Source: Deltaproteobacteria bacterium (GTDB taxonomy: Bacteria > Desulfobacterota > Desulfobacteria > Desulfobacterales > Desulfatirhabdiaceae). From it: a stretch of DNA of 64,000 nt. Position 1 is the first letter of the stretch, and every line of letters begins with the position of its first letter. The notes under the pieces are model-generated. The model had not been told where the DNA came from. It ran no database searches and saw only the letters and a program-made list of their open reading frames with translations. Of the stretch, positions 49,774 through 59,538 are shown in pieces. The DNA lies in contig JACRBZ010000108.1 of the NCBI GenBank assembly GCA_016219185.1, positions 1 to 64,000 of the forward strand, given 5' to 3'. The position numbers and the translations under genes are program-made.

Positions 49774-51444
49774 ATGAACCAAGTCCATTATCCTTTTTGG
49801 CCGAAACGACTGCCCAGGTCCCTGCCAGTCCCTCGAGTCCCGCTCCATGATCTCCTGGAAACATCCGCCATGCGATATCCGGACCGGACTGCCATTATTT
49901 ACTACGGCACGAAAATTTCATACCTTGAATTCTGGAAGCAGTCGCTGCAACTTGCGGGCGCGCTTGATGGAATCGGTATCAGGCCGGGGAACCGCGTGGC
50001 GCTGTATCTGCAAAACAGCCCGCATTTTGCAATCAGTTTTTTTGGCATCCTGCGAGCCGGCGCGGTCGTTGTTCCGCTGAATCCCATGTTAAAGGGTACT
50101 GAATTCATAAGGTTGTTAAAAGACAGCGGCGCCCGGACCGTCATTACGACAACCGACCTTTACCCCGCCATTGCGGTCCCTCTGCGCGAAACCGGTAAAA
50201 ATCAGGTGGTGGTGGGTTCTTACCACGACTACCTGCCGGACCGACCTTCCTTGCCGGTTCCCGCCTTTATCACCCAGGCGGCAAAAAGCGTTGAAGGCGT
50301 ACAGTCATGGGCGGATTTTATCAATACGGCTCCAGAACCGTCCGATATTGCCATCAATCCGAACGATCTTTGTCTTTTACCCTATACCGCGGGTTCAACC
50401 GGGGTGCCCAAGGGCTGCATGCACACGCATGAGACCGTCATGGCCAATGCCATCGGTTCTGTTTTCTGGATCGGTGTTAATCCAGCCTCGGTGAATCTGG
50501 CTGCCCTGCCCTTTTTTCATGTCACGGGCCTGATTCACAGTTTCCTGGCAACTGTTGCGGCGGGAGCTGCCTTCATCATTCTGACCCGATGGGATCGGGA
50601 AGCCGCCTTGCAGTCCATCGAAAAATACGGGGTGACGATCTGGCCCAACATCACCACCATGCTGATTGATCTTCTGGCTGCGCCGGATATTCATCAGCGG
50701 AATCTGACCTCGCTTTCTTTTGTGGGCGGCGGCGGCGCGCCCCTGCCGCCGGCAGTGGGTGAAAAGCTGCTGAAGCTGACAGGACTGACCTTTGCCGAAG
50801 GGTATGGGCTAACCGAAACCATTTCCCAGACCCACTGGAATCCGCCGGACCGGCCCAAGCTGGGTGCGATCGGTGTTCCGGTCTTTGGCGTGGATTCCCG
50901 GATTGTCGATGTTTCCACATTAAAAGAAGTTCCTTCCGGCCAGACCGGAGAAATCGTTTCAAGAGGCCCGCAGGTTTTCAATGGATACTGGAATAAGCCG
51001 CACGAAACAGATCAGGCTTTTCTGGAACTGGATGGCCAGCGGTTTTTTCGAACCGGGGACATTGCCTATGCCGATGATGAAGGCTATTTCTTCGTCGTGG
51101 ATCGGCTGAAGCGAATGATCAATGCCGCCGGTTTCAAGGTGTGGCCATCAGAAGTGGAAGCCTTGCTGTATCGACATCCCGCGGTATTGGAAGCCTGCAT
51201 CATCGGCGTCTCCGATCCGGAAAGAGTGGAAAACGTCAAGGCATATATCGTGCTCAAACCGGAATTTAAAGGAAAAATTTCAGCCGAAGAGATCATCGAC
51301 TGGTCAAAGAAACAGATGTCCGCGTACAAATACCCCCGAATCGTGGAATTTGCACAAGCGCTTCCCAAAAGCGGCGCCGGGAAAATACTCTGGCGCCAGC
51401 TTCAAGAGGAAGAAAAAGAAAAGCAATTCGAGAAAAAGAGATAA
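49774..51444 (+). CDS. Acyl-CoA synthetase (AMP-binding)
   Basis: 556 aa. ATP loop YTAGSTGVPKGCMHTHE, adenylate motif EGYGLTETISQTHW, hinge DRLKRMINAAGFKVWPSEVE and the catalytic Lys near the C-terminus in KSGAGKILWRQL. A GGAGG site precedes the ATG. It activates a carboxylic acid to its CoA thioester; in this context a 4-hydroxyacid or the keto/lactone-derived acid is likely (LvaE-like role). It lies between the kinase and the phosphotriesterase-like gene in the same operon. Confidence 0.92.
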   Translation: MNQVHYPFWPKRLPRSLPVPRVPLHDLLETSAMRYPDRTAIIYYGTKISYLEFWKQSLQLAGALDGIGIRPGNRVALYLQNSPHFAISFFGILRAGAVVVPLNPMLKGTEFIRLLKDSGARTVITTTDLYPAIAVPLRETGKNQVVVGSYHDYLPDRPSLPVPAFITQAAKSVEGVQSWADFINTAPEPSDIAINPNDLCLLPYTAGSTGVPKGCMHTHETVMANAIGSVFWIGVNPASVNLAALPFFHVTGLIHSFLATVAAGAAFIILTRWDREAALQSIEKYGVTIWPNITTMLIDLLAAPDIHQRNLTSLSFVGGGGAPLPPAVGEKLLKLTGLTFAEGYGLTETISQTHWNPPDRPKLGAIGVPVFGVDSRIVDVSTLKEVPSGQTGEIVSRGPQVFNGYWNKPHETDQAFLELDGQRFFRTGDIAYADDEGYFFVVDRLKRMINAAGFKVWPSEVEALLYRHPAVLEACIIGVSDPERVENVKAYIVLKPEFKGKISAEEIIDWSKKQMSAYKYPRIVEFAQALPKSGAGKILWRQLQEEEKEKQFEKKR

Positions 51445-51469
51445 AAACCATTTCATGGGAGGGTGAAAA

Positions 51470-52459
51470 ATGACCGCGAAAAAAGTCAATACGGTTCTTG
51501 GCCCCGTTGCTCCGGAAGATCTGGGGGTGACACTGATGCACGAGCATGTTCTTTATGGATATCCGGGCTGGGAAGGAGACCAGTCTGTGGCCCCCTTTGA
51601 TCGCCGGACGATCGTGAGCAATGCTGCGGCTGTCCTGAAAGACCTGAAGGAAAATTATGGATTGAAGACCTACGTGGATGCCACGCCAAACGACGGCGGC
51701 CGGAATGTGGATGTTTTAAAGGAAGTCTCGGAAAAATCCGGGGTCAATATCATCTGCGCATCAGGCTATTATTTCGAAGGCGAAGGCGCGCCGACCTACT
51801 GGAAGTTCCGGTCTTCCATGGGAGATATCCGGGAAGAACTCTATGAACTATTCATGAAGGAGGCAACTGTCGGAATCCTGGGCAGCGGCGTCAGGGCCGG
51901 GATCATCAAGGTCGGATCCAGCATGAATCAGATCACGGATTATGAAAAATTGATGTTCACCACCGCAGCCAGGGTCCAGAAAGAGATTGGGATTCCGATC
52001 ATCACCCACACCCAGCATGGGACCATGGGGCCGGAACAGGCGGAGCTGCTGATCGCATCCGGCGCAAATGCCAAGCAGATTCAGATCGGACACATGAGCG
52101 ATAACCTGGACATGGAATACCAGGAAAAAACATTCAAGCACGGGGTTTACGTGGCCTGGGACCGCATGGGGCTTCAGGGCCTGGTGGGTTGCCCGATGGA
52201 TGAAAACCGCTATCCGGTCATGATTGACCTGATCCAAAAAGGATATGCCAGCCGCCTGATGATTTCCCATGATTTTATCATCAACTGGCTGGGCCGTCCC
52301 CTGAACCTGCCTGAACAGGCCTATCCCCTTGTCGCCAACTGGCATCCCGCCCACCTGTTTAAGAATATCATTCCAGCCCTAAAAAAAGGGGGCGTGAGCG
52401 ACGCACAGATCAAAACCATTCTGGAAGACAATCCGCGCCGTTTCTTTGCCGGAGAATAA
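51470..52459 (+). CDS. Phosphotriesterase-like hydrolase, possible lactonase
   Basis: 329 aa amidohydrolase barrel. Metal ligands: MHEHVLYG (HxH), the carboxylated Lys in AGIIKVGSS, His in ITHTQHG, His in IGHMSD, and Asp in ISHDFII. This is the pattern of phosphotriesterase-like lactonases and related carboxylesterases. In an operon for 4-hydroxyacids a gamma-lactone would be a natural substrate, opening to the 4-hydroxyacid that the synthetase then activates. Native phosphotriesterase activity is unlikely. Cytoplasmic, no signal. Confidence 0.83.
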   Translation: MTAKKVNTVLGPVAPEDLGVTLMHEHVLYGYPGWEGDQSVAPFDRRTIVSNAAAVLKDLKENYGLKTYVDATPNDGGRNVDVLKEVSEKSGVNIICASGYYFEGEGAPTYWKFRSSMGDIREELYELFMKEATVGILGSGVRAGIIKVGSSMNQITDYEKLMFTTAARVQKEIGIPIITHTQHGTMGPEQAELLIASGANAKQIQIGHMSDNLDMEYQEKTFKHGVYVAWDRMGLQGLVGCPMDENRYPVMIDLIQKGYASRLMISHDFIINWLGRPLNLPEQAYPLVANWHPAHLFKNIIPALKKGGVSDAQIKTILEDNPRRFFAGE

Positions 52460-52535
52460 AAGAAAACCTGGCGGCCTGCTTTTTTCAGCAGACACATCGA
52501 AAGGCAGGCCGCAACCGATTGAAAGGGATCGAACC

Positions 52536-54089
52536 ATGGCCTTTGAAAAAGAACTGCAGGAATTTGCCCGTCGCCGGGAACATGCTCTGGAAATGGGCGG
52601 AGCAGCGAAAGTGGCCCAGCATCATGGCCGGGGAAAATGGACGGCCCGTGAGCGCATCGAGCGGCTTCTGGACCCGGAATCGTTTCTGGAAGTCGGACGC
52701 TTCAATCGCTCCGATATCCTGGAAATGGCGGAAAAAACCCCGGCCGACAGCAAGATCTGCGGGTACGGCACGATCGATGGCCGGCAGGTTGCGGTGCTGG
52801 CCAATGATTTCACGGTCCTGGCCGCAACATCCAGCCGCGTGGCCGGACGAAAAGAAGGTGAACTCAAGCATGCCGCGGCAAAATACGGTTTTCCGGTCGT
52901 CTATCTCGGGGAGGCGGGCGGCGCGCGCATGCCGGACATCATGGGCTCCAGGGGCCTGGCATCCTTTGGCGGCGGCGGGCACGACACGTATCTTCAGATC
53001 ATGAGCCGCGTCCGCCAGAGCCCGATGGTCACCGCCATCCTGGGCGAGTGCTACGGCATGCCCACCTGGATGGCCTGTCTGTCCGATTTCGCCGTCCAGG
53101 TCAAGGGAAGCGCCATGGGCGTCTCGGGCCCGCGGGTATTGGCCCTGGCCCTGGGTGAAACGGTCAGCGACGAGGACCTGGGAGGCTGGCAGGTTCACAG
53201 TGAAATCACGGGGATGGTGGACCGCGTGGCCGAGGATGAAGCCGAGTGCCTGGATATCATTCGCAGGTTTCTGTCCTACATGCCTTCCCACTGCATGGAA
53301 CTGCCGCCGGTTGCAGCGGTTCCGGGGGAATCGGGTTCGGAAATGCCCCGGATACTGGACCTTCTTCCCGAAAAGCGCAACCGGACTTATGATATGCACA
53401 AAATCATCCAATGCATCGTCGATAAGGAATCGCTTTTTTCCGTCAAGCCGACCTTCGGCCAGGCGGTCATCACGGCCTTGTCGCGCATCGATGGCAGGGT
53501 CGTCGGCATCGTGGCCAATCAGCCCATGTTCAATGCCGGCGCCATGGACACGGACGCCATCGACAAAGTCATCAGCTTTCTCTGCCTCTGTGACTCGTTC
53601 AACATTCCGCTGCTCTTCCTTCACGATATTCCGGGATTTCTGGTCGGGAAAGAAGCCGAGCGGAGCCGCGTGGCAGCCAGGGTCATGAATTACATGAATG
53701 CCCTGGGCCTTTTGACCGTTCCCCGCATTTCCGTCATCATTCGAAAATCTTACGGCATGGCCTTCTGGAACATGTGCGGATCGGGTTGCGGGGCCGACTT
53801 TCTGGTTGCCTGGCCCACGGCGGAAATGAGTTTTGTGGATCCTGCCATCGCGGCCAACGTGGTCTATGGCGGCAAGGCCAGCCCGGAATCCCCGGAGTGG
53901 CAGGAGCTGAAACAAAAACTGATGGATGATGCCTCTCCATACGGGGCTGCGGGAATGCATTATATTCAAGACGTGATCGAACCGCAGAAAACCCGCGACT
54001 ACATCTCCCGGGCCCTTTCGATCTGCCAGGATTCCCGCACCGGCGGCATCAGCGAGCACAAGCTGGCCAACTGGCCCACGAAATTCTGA
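52536..54089 (+). CDS. Acyl-CoA carboxylase carboxyltransferase (propionyl-CoA type beta)
   Basis: 517 aa from the ATG at 52536; an upstream in-frame start inside the previous gene is less likely. N-terminal and C-terminal crotonase-like carboxyltransferase halves are complete (GEAGGARMPDIMGSRG; LFLHDIPGFLVGKEAERSR; AIAANVVYGGKASPE). The family carboxylates propionyl-, methylcrotonyl- or acetyl-CoA with biotin, or acts in Na+-pumping decarboxylases. No biotin carboxylase or carrier gene is in the window. In the pathway it could take propionyl-CoA from odd-chain or C5 4-hydroxyacids to methylmalonyl-CoA. Confidence 0.88.
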   Translation: MAFEKELQEFARRREHALEMGGAAKVAQHHGRGKWTARERIERLLDPESFLEVGRFNRSDILEMAEKTPADSKICGYGTIDGRQVAVLANDFTVLAATSSRVAGRKEGELKHAAAKYGFPVVYLGEAGGARMPDIMGSRGLASFGGGGHDTYLQIMSRVRQSPMVTAILGECYGMPTWMACLSDFAVQVKGSAMGVSGPRVLALALGETVSDEDLGGWQVHSEITGMVDRVAEDEAECLDIIRRFLSYMPSHCMELPPVAAVPGESGSEMPRILDLLPEKRNRTYDMHKIIQCIVDKESLFSVKPTFGQAVITALSRIDGRVVGIVANQPMFNAGAMDTDAIDKVISFLCLCDSFNIPLLFLHDIPGFLVGKEAERSRVAARVMNYMNALGLLTVPRISVIIRKSYGMAFWNMCGSGCGADFLVAWPTAEMSFVDPAIAANVVYGGKASPESPEWQELKQKLMDDASPYGAAGMHYIQDVIEPQKTRDYISRALSICQDSRTGGISEHKLANWPTKF

Positions 54090-54535
54090 TCCGGTAAAAA
54101 GGATCCGGATTTAGCCCCTTTGCGTGAATGGAGATATTGGAATGGAAAAAACAATCAATGGCATTTCTTCAGTCAATTACACAACAAACATAAAAATATG
54201 CCATTGACGCTCCTCACATAATGTGTTAACCCCGAAAAACTTCAGATTGTATTATTCTTCTCACGGATTCGATACCAGAATCAAATCATTGTTAATGAAG
54301 GCCGGTTAAAAACTGTTCGGTTTTGCGGATTGAAGATTCATTCTTTGAAAACCTGCTACTTCCTGCGCTAAGAACTACCCACAGAATTGCGGCAGTTCGA
54401 CACTTGGGAAAACAGCGTTTCCTTCCCAAACCCCGAATGGCTGCGAATGCTTCATGGCAGGCGGCCCATGGAATCAAGAACATCAAGCGTTACCGGCTCA
54501 GGAAAGCGGCAAAAACAACAAAAAGGAGGGCTATT
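54090..54535. other. Intergenic stretch before the peptidase genes
   Basis: About 445 bases with no supported gene. It opens with a weak ATCCGG / CCGGAT hairpin (54090-54111) after the carboxylase stop, which may end that operon. The rest is unremarkable; the C10 peptidase frame extends upstream here but lacks a ribosome site and signal peptide logic. Confidence 0.4.
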
Positions 54536-56134
54536 ATGTTTTTCAGGGTCATCGTATTGGTATTTGCGTTATTGCTGTATTTCCCGGGCATCGGATCGGC
54601 GGGTCATGTCGGTATGGAAAAAGCCAGGATAATTGCCCGAAACTGGCTTCATCACTGTATCAGCGCTTATGGTTCATGGGGCGGCGTTCAATCGCCGGCG
54701 ATTTCAGGCGAGGAAACGCTGATGCATCAAAACGAAGTGGTGGGATATAATTTTCTGATTTATCCAAAAGGCAATATTCTGGTGGCGGCCCGTGATGATC
54801 TTCCGCCTGTAAAGCTGTATTCGGACACGCGCACCCTGAGCGTCGATGCTGAAAACACGCAGGAGATCGCTACATGGATTGCGGATGAAATATCACAAAT
54901 CGGAAAGGCCATTGATGCGCACGGCACCGATTCCGCGGCAAATGCGGCCCTTTTACAAAAAAGCCCGGACGTGAAAGCATGGACGCTTTTCAGCAATGAT
55001 ACCCGGTTTGAGCGGGAGTATCTCCGGTATGCAGCCGGAACCGAATTGCTTTCTCTCGGGCCGTTGATGACCACGACCTGGGCTCAGTCAGATCCTTACA
55101 ACCAGCAGTGCCCTCTGGATTCAAATGGATGCAGGACCATCGTGGGCTGTGTGGCCACGGCAGCCTCTCAAATCATGAAATACTGGTCCCATCCTAAAAC
55201 AGGCGCGGGAAATATTTCTTATTTATGGAACTCTGGTGCGACTTCCGTCACATTGGGCCGTGTTTTCTCCGACAGCACCTACGACTGGGCCAATATGCCC
55301 AATTCTCTGGACAGCACCAACACGACCACACAAAAAGATGCCGTTTCCAAACTCTGCGCCAACGTGGGCATTGCTTTTCAAATGGAATACGGATGCAACG
55401 GCTCTTCAGCTTCGACTGCCGATACGCCGAATGTCCTTAAGACCTATTTCAGATATATGAATACGGCAACCTGGGTGAGCAGATCCAATTATGACAGCAC
55501 AAGCGCCTGGATGCAGGTATTTAAGAACGAGGTTCAAAACGGCCGACCTTCCGAACTGCGTCTCAGAGACCCCAATTCCGGAGGACATGCGGTGGTGGTG
55601 GATGGCTACCGGGACGCTCCTTCGGAAATGGTCCACATCAACATGGGATGGGCGGGCAGTTATGACGGGTGGTATGTCCCCGACAGTTTCGTTACCGGAT
55701 CATCAAACTGGACAGCCACGTCTTATCAAGGGGCTGCAATCGGAATCCAGCCGGATAAAACTCCCGAGCCGGTCATCAGAGCCAATGGAAAGGATAGTTC
55801 ATCGGTTACGGAATCCTCCACATCGCCCATTTCCATCAATCTCAGTCTCGATGCGGGTGACGAATCCGGAAAACTGGATGACTGGTGGATTATTCTCAGC
55901 TCTCCCTGGGGGTATTATTCCTGGATTTATCCGACTGGGTGGACTCCTGGAATCATCATGACAGGTCAGATGCCGTTGTCGGATTTCTCGGCGATGAACA
56001 TATTCGACGGTCAGTTGCCAGTCGGTGAATACACGTTCTACTTCGGTGTGGACGAAAATCCGGACGGCAAACTGGATCCGCCGTTTTTTTACGATTCGGT
56101 TACGGTGCATGTCGTTGATGAAGATACACTATAA
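54536..56134 (+). CDS. Secreted C10 (streptopain-like) cysteine peptidase
   Basis: 532 aa from the ATG at 54536, 7 bases after AAGGAGG; this start gives a clean signal peptide (VIVLVFALLLYFPGIGSAG). A Spi-like propeptide (about residues 25-150) precedes the catalytic domain: Cys in VGCVATAASQIMKYW, His in GGHAVVVDGY and the following INMGWAGSYDGWY. A C-terminal beta domain of about 130 residues follows (DKTPEPVIRANG...). C10 peptidases are secreted by host-associated and environmental bacteria. It heads a small group of secreted hydrolase genes. Confidence 0.88.
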   Translation: MFFRVIVLVFALLLYFPGIGSAGHVGMEKARIIARNWLHHCISAYGSWGGVQSPAISGEETLMHQNEVVGYNFLIYPKGNILVAARDDLPPVKLYSDTRTLSVDAENTQEIATWIADEISQIGKAIDAHGTDSAANAALLQKSPDVKAWTLFSNDTRFEREYLRYAAGTELLSLGPLMTTTWAQSDPYNQQCPLDSNGCRTIVGCVATAASQIMKYWSHPKTGAGNISYLWNSGATSVTLGRVFSDSTYDWANMPNSLDSTNTTTQKDAVSKLCANVGIAFQMEYGCNGSSASTADTPNVLKTYFRYMNTATWVSRSNYDSTSAWMQVFKNEVQNGRPSELRLRDPNSGGHAVVVDGYRDAPSEMVHINMGWAGSYDGWYVPDSFVTGSSNWTATSYQGAAIGIQPDKTPEPVIRANGKDSSSVTESSTSPISINLSLDAGDESGKLDDWWIILSSPWGYYSWIYPTGWTPGIIMTGQMPLSDFSAMNIFDGQLPVGEYTFYFGVDENPDGKLDPPFFYDSVTVHVVDEDTL

Positions 56135-56174
56135 TGCATCCTTAAACTTTTTAACTCAAATTAGGAGATCCTGT

Positions 56175-56459
56175 ATGAAAGTAAAAATTAGTAAACTATT
56201 CATTTTCACCCTATTTTTCATCGTTGCTTCTACCATGGTCTGCAATCTGACCTTTGCCGATAAAGCGGATGATACCAAATGGATAGCGCAGTGCATGTTG
56301 GATAATAAGGATCTAGGCCAACCGACTGAAGTGGTGTTGAAATACTGTGAATGCATGAACAATAAAATGGAAGAAAACGAAACGCAATCCATCACGCAGT
56401 GGGAAAAATCCCACCCGAAGGAACGAAAAGAGTGTAGTGATAAAGCGGGTTGGAAATAA
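56175..56459 (+). CDS. Small exported Cys-containing protein
   Basis: 94 aa from the ATG at 56175 (AGGAG upstream). Signal peptide (FIFTLFFIVASTMVCNLTFA) then a short helical domain with conserved Cys in AQCMLDN, KYCECMN and ERKECSDKAGW. Probably disulfide-stabilised and periplasmic. No function is known; it lies between two secreted peptidase genes and could be an inhibitor or accessory factor. Confidence 0.65.
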   Translation: MKVKISKLFIFTLFFIVASTMVCNLTFADKADDTKWIAQCMLDNKDLGQPTEVVLKYCECMNNKMEENETQSITQWEKSHPKERKECSDKAGWK

Positions 56460-56606
56460 CCCGAATAACACCAAAAGAGTCCGATCCCATTGATTTACTG
56501 AAAAAACACCTGATTCAGAAAATCTGACGGGCTCTTACCAGGCAAAATTGGGATGGCAAAGTAAAAAGTTCAAGATCAAGGCGAATGAAGCTTGAGGAGT
56601 GAAGCG

Positions 56607-57884
56607 ATGAACCTGTTTTATCGAATCCTGTTAACGGCTTTTACGGTTTGTATCCTGAACTTGAACGCTCAGGCCGCTACGGTCCATCTGACTTCGGCGA
56701 TGCAGGGCAACCAGAACGCCATTGAATCCGAGAATCAGATTATCCTCACCTTTGGAAACGATTTCATCGTTATCCGGGAGGATTCGGCCCCGATTTTAAA
56801 TGGAAGGGTGTTGGCATCCGATATTCCCCTGGCTGATTTGGTGGTGTTGCGGGATCGCCGACCAATGGATCAGCGCAGGGGTTATCGCATCCTCTATTCT
56901 CGTGCCGGTTTTCGCCTGGCGCTTGTAACGAATCCACAGGAGCTTTCCAATCATCCTGAAATCGAGCTTTTTCCGATAACGGAAAGTCGGGTGATACTGA
57001 AAACAATGGCGCCGCAGCGGGTTGAACCCGATCCGGCTGTGACGGCATTGTTGGCGATGTTGCGTACCGACACGTATACCGCATATCTAACGGATCTGGC
57101 ACCAGACACCACCACCCGATACACCTGTTCCCCCGAGAATCAAACCGCACGGGACAAGATCCGGAAGCATTTTACCGATCTGGGACTGACCCCCCAATTC
57201 ATGGATTTCAAAGCCTTCTGCGGCGCGGACTGTGATCGCCTGCCGGGTTATAATGTGATCGGGATCAAACCGGGGACCACACGCCCCCAGGAATATGTGA
57301 TGATTGGCGCGCATTATGATTCCACCAGTCCGGTTGCTTGCAGCCTGGCACCCGGCGCCAATGACAACGGCAGCGGCGCCGCAGCGTTGATGGAAATCGC
57401 ACGCGTATTTTCCGGAGTGAACACCGAACGTTCCGTGGCGTTTGTAGCATTCAGCGGCGAAGAAGAGGGAATGCTGGGCAGTAAACACCTGGCAAAGGTC
57501 TTAAAGGACATGGGGGTATTGGAAGTGATCAAAGGATTTGTCATCCTGGATATGATTTCTTATTATCGAAACATTTACGGCATCATTGCCGAAGGCAGCG
57601 ATCATACGGCCGAACAGGCTGCCGTTCTCGATGAAATGGCGCAGCTCTGTACCACCTATACTCCGCTGAAAATGGAAATCACCACCAGTTATGGGGGGAG
57701 CGATCATGCGCCATTTCTGAATTATCGGCTGCCGGGCTGCCTGCTGATTGAAAATGAGTGGGCCGATTACCCGTATTACCATACCATTTATGATCTGATT
57801 TCCTATCAGGATATTGCCTACAGCCTGGATGTCGTACGCCTGGCAACCGCATTTATGGCAACGCAGGGGGGGCTGCTGCCCTGA
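56607..57884 (+). CDS. Secreted M28 family metallopeptidase
   Basis: 425 aa from the ATG at 56607 (GAGGAG upstream). Signal peptide (LLTAFTVCILNLNAQAA). After an about 140-residue N-terminal region comes the M28 zinc domain: His-Asp in IGAHYDSTS, Asp in GANDNGSGAA, catalytic Glu pair in FSGEEEGMLGS, Asp in VILDMISYY and the final His in GGSDHAPFL. M28 enzymes are aminopeptidases releasing N-terminal residues, here probably from peptides outside the cell. It is convergent with the C39-like gene. Confidence 0.91.
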   Translation: MNLFYRILLTAFTVCILNLNAQAATVHLTSAMQGNQNAIESENQIILTFGNDFIVIREDSAPILNGRVLASDIPLADLVVLRDRRPMDQRRGYRILYSRAGFRLALVTNPQELSNHPEIELFPITESRVILKTMAPQRVEPDPAVTALLAMLRTDTYTAYLTDLAPDTTTRYTCSPENQTARDKIRKHFTDLGLTPQFMDFKAFCGADCDRLPGYNVIGIKPGTTRPQEYVMIGAHYDSTSPVACSLAPGANDNGSGAAALMEIARVFSGVNTERSVAFVAFSGEEEGMLGSKHLAKVLKDMGVLEVIKGFVILDMISYYRNIYGIIAEGSDHTAEQAAVLDEMAQLCTTYTPLKMEITTSYGGSDHAPFLNYRLPGCLLIENEWADYPYYHTIYDLISYQDIAYSLDVVRLATAFMATQGGLLP

Positions 57885-57897
57885 GAAAGCCGTGAAA

Positions 57898-59367
57898 CTA
57901 TTTTACCTTCAGCGTACCGACATCCATTTTCCAGACTAACGGATCATTCGGAATCGGGGCGTAATTCATGGAATAAGAGTACACAATACCGCCGTATTCG
58001 CCATAGAGATTCAGCTTAAGATCGTTTCCGAGAGCCAGGCAGGGGACGGAACTTTTCTGAAGCTGCTTGAAAGAGCCGGGATCAAGTTTCCAAAATAACG
58101 AATCGGCCTGAGTCGGAGAATAATTGAGCGCAAACTGATATTGATTATCCTGATACTGCGTACAGGAAATATTCATCTTCAGATCATTTTCCAAATGTCC
58201 GACATTCAGGGAGTTCACCAAATATGTTGAAAGAACAATCGCTCCGTCCAAAATACCGAAGTCGGCACTGGATTTAACACGCATACCATTGTTCAATTTA
58301 TAGAAGCCGCTCGCACTTCGCGGAAGGCCCGGGCTGCTGCCTGTCAGCGTTCCGCTGGTGATCTTTACGGGTAAAACGAATTGATTGGAATAACAGGTAT
58401 TCGGATCATGGATAACCAGATAATCCGGATTGCCGTTATATCCGAATCCGGCAAGCGTAACCCAATGTCCGCCAATCCGAATGTATTCATCTTTGTTTCC
58501 GTCATAGGTGTACCAACCCACATTCAGCCAAACCGAACCTAAATTTTCTATGCCGCTTTTTATCCATCCCATGTCAGGCACATAAATACCCATATCAGAC
58601 TCGGGCGTATGATCGCGCCATCCCTGATATTTCAATTGAAAGTCTTTGTAACCTTTGTCCGAAATATAGTTTTTGACCCCTGTCAGAACATTATAAACAT
58701 TGGTCCCATCAACCGGATCGGTGTTCATATAATTCGTTCCCAAATTAAGGATGACGTCATACTGATCCTTTTTCCTGTCCTTGGTGTTCGGGGCCATGTT
58801 ATCAAACCCGTTATTGGCAAGCCACATCAAGGAATTGGAAACCGAAGTCGGGGCGCAGTAATTTGCCCCTCCTTCCGGAAAACCGCCGTAAGAAGGATCT
58901 GTCTGATAATAATCGGGGATGGCGTATATTTTTTCAGCTTGCCAAATATTCGGCTGCGTCATCGTATAATCAAAAGAAGCTGTTTTATACAACTGTCCGT
59001 CGTAATAAAATTTTACTATCCATTTTCCGGTTCCGTTTTCCCGAAGGGTTTCCCTCGAGAGACAGCGATATGAGCATCCGCCGGTGGTACTGCCGCGGTT
59101 ATTTGATATTGTGAGTGCAAGCGTATTGTTCGGAGCATACCAGTCCATTTTCCACGTTTTGCCTTCTTCATAATCCAGATAATAAACCCATGAAGTAACG
59201 CCCAAATCATTATCCGTAAAAGAAGATTTCGAAACAGGTTTCTGGCAATCGGTTAATTCATTTGTAAATATCAAATCCGTTACTTCAAATGCCGACGCGT
59301 TTTCACTTGCCGCCGCCAAAATACAGGAAATCATAAGAGCATAAACAATTATTGGAAATCTTTTCAT
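57898..59367 (-). CDS. Secreted C39-like cysteine peptidase
   Basis: 489 aa. Signal peptide (VYALMISCILAAASENASA). Residues about 25-130 form a DUF3859-like beta domain. The catalytic region shows Cys in ANYCAPTSVSNSLMWLA, His in GGHWVTLAGFGY and Asp in VIHDPNT, the papain-like triad of C39/C70-type families. A C-terminal repeat pair of about 55 residues (LFWKLDPGSF; LVWKMDVGTLKV) may bind substrate or surface. It is in a different family from the C10 peptidase but probably has a parallel role. Confidence 0.8.
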   Translation of the reverse strand: MKRFPIIVYALMISCILAAASENASAFEVTDLIFTNELTDCQKPVSKSSFTDNDLGVTSWVYYLDYEEGKTWKMDWYAPNNTLALTISNNRGSTTGGCSYRCLSRETLRENGTGKWIVKFYYDGQLYKTASFDYTMTQPNIWQAEKIYAIPDYYQTDPSYGGFPEGGANYCAPTSVSNSLMWLANNGFDNMAPNTKDRKKDQYDVILNLGTNYMNTDPVDGTNVYNVLTGVKNYISDKGYKDFQLKYQGWRDHTPESDMGIYVPDMGWIKSGIENLGSVWLNVGWYTYDGNKDEYIRIGGHWVTLAGFGYNGNPDYLVIHDPNTCYSNQFVLPVKITSGTLTGSSPGLPRSASGFYKLNNGMRVKSSADFGILDGAIVLSTYLVNSLNVGHLENDLKMNISCTQYQDNQYQFALNYSPTQADSLFWKLDPGSFKQLQKSSVPCLALGNDLKLNLYGEYGGIVYSYSMNYAPIPNDPLVWKMDVGTLKVK

Positions 59368-59538
59368 TATCCCCTCTTTTTTTGTTTATTCTTTTGCATA
59401 CCTGGCCTCTCGGCAGATATTTTTATGTGGCTTACACGCGAACCGACATAACTCAACGTACTTGAATAAGACGTTATGAATGTATAGGGGGGCTGTTATT
59501 GCTTGTCAAGGAGATATTCCGAATCGAAAAAAAATGCT

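Noticed and set aside
52485-54059. 524-codon minus-strand frame opposite the carboxylase
   Set aside because: Long only because of the codon pattern of the true gene; composition is unlike a protein.
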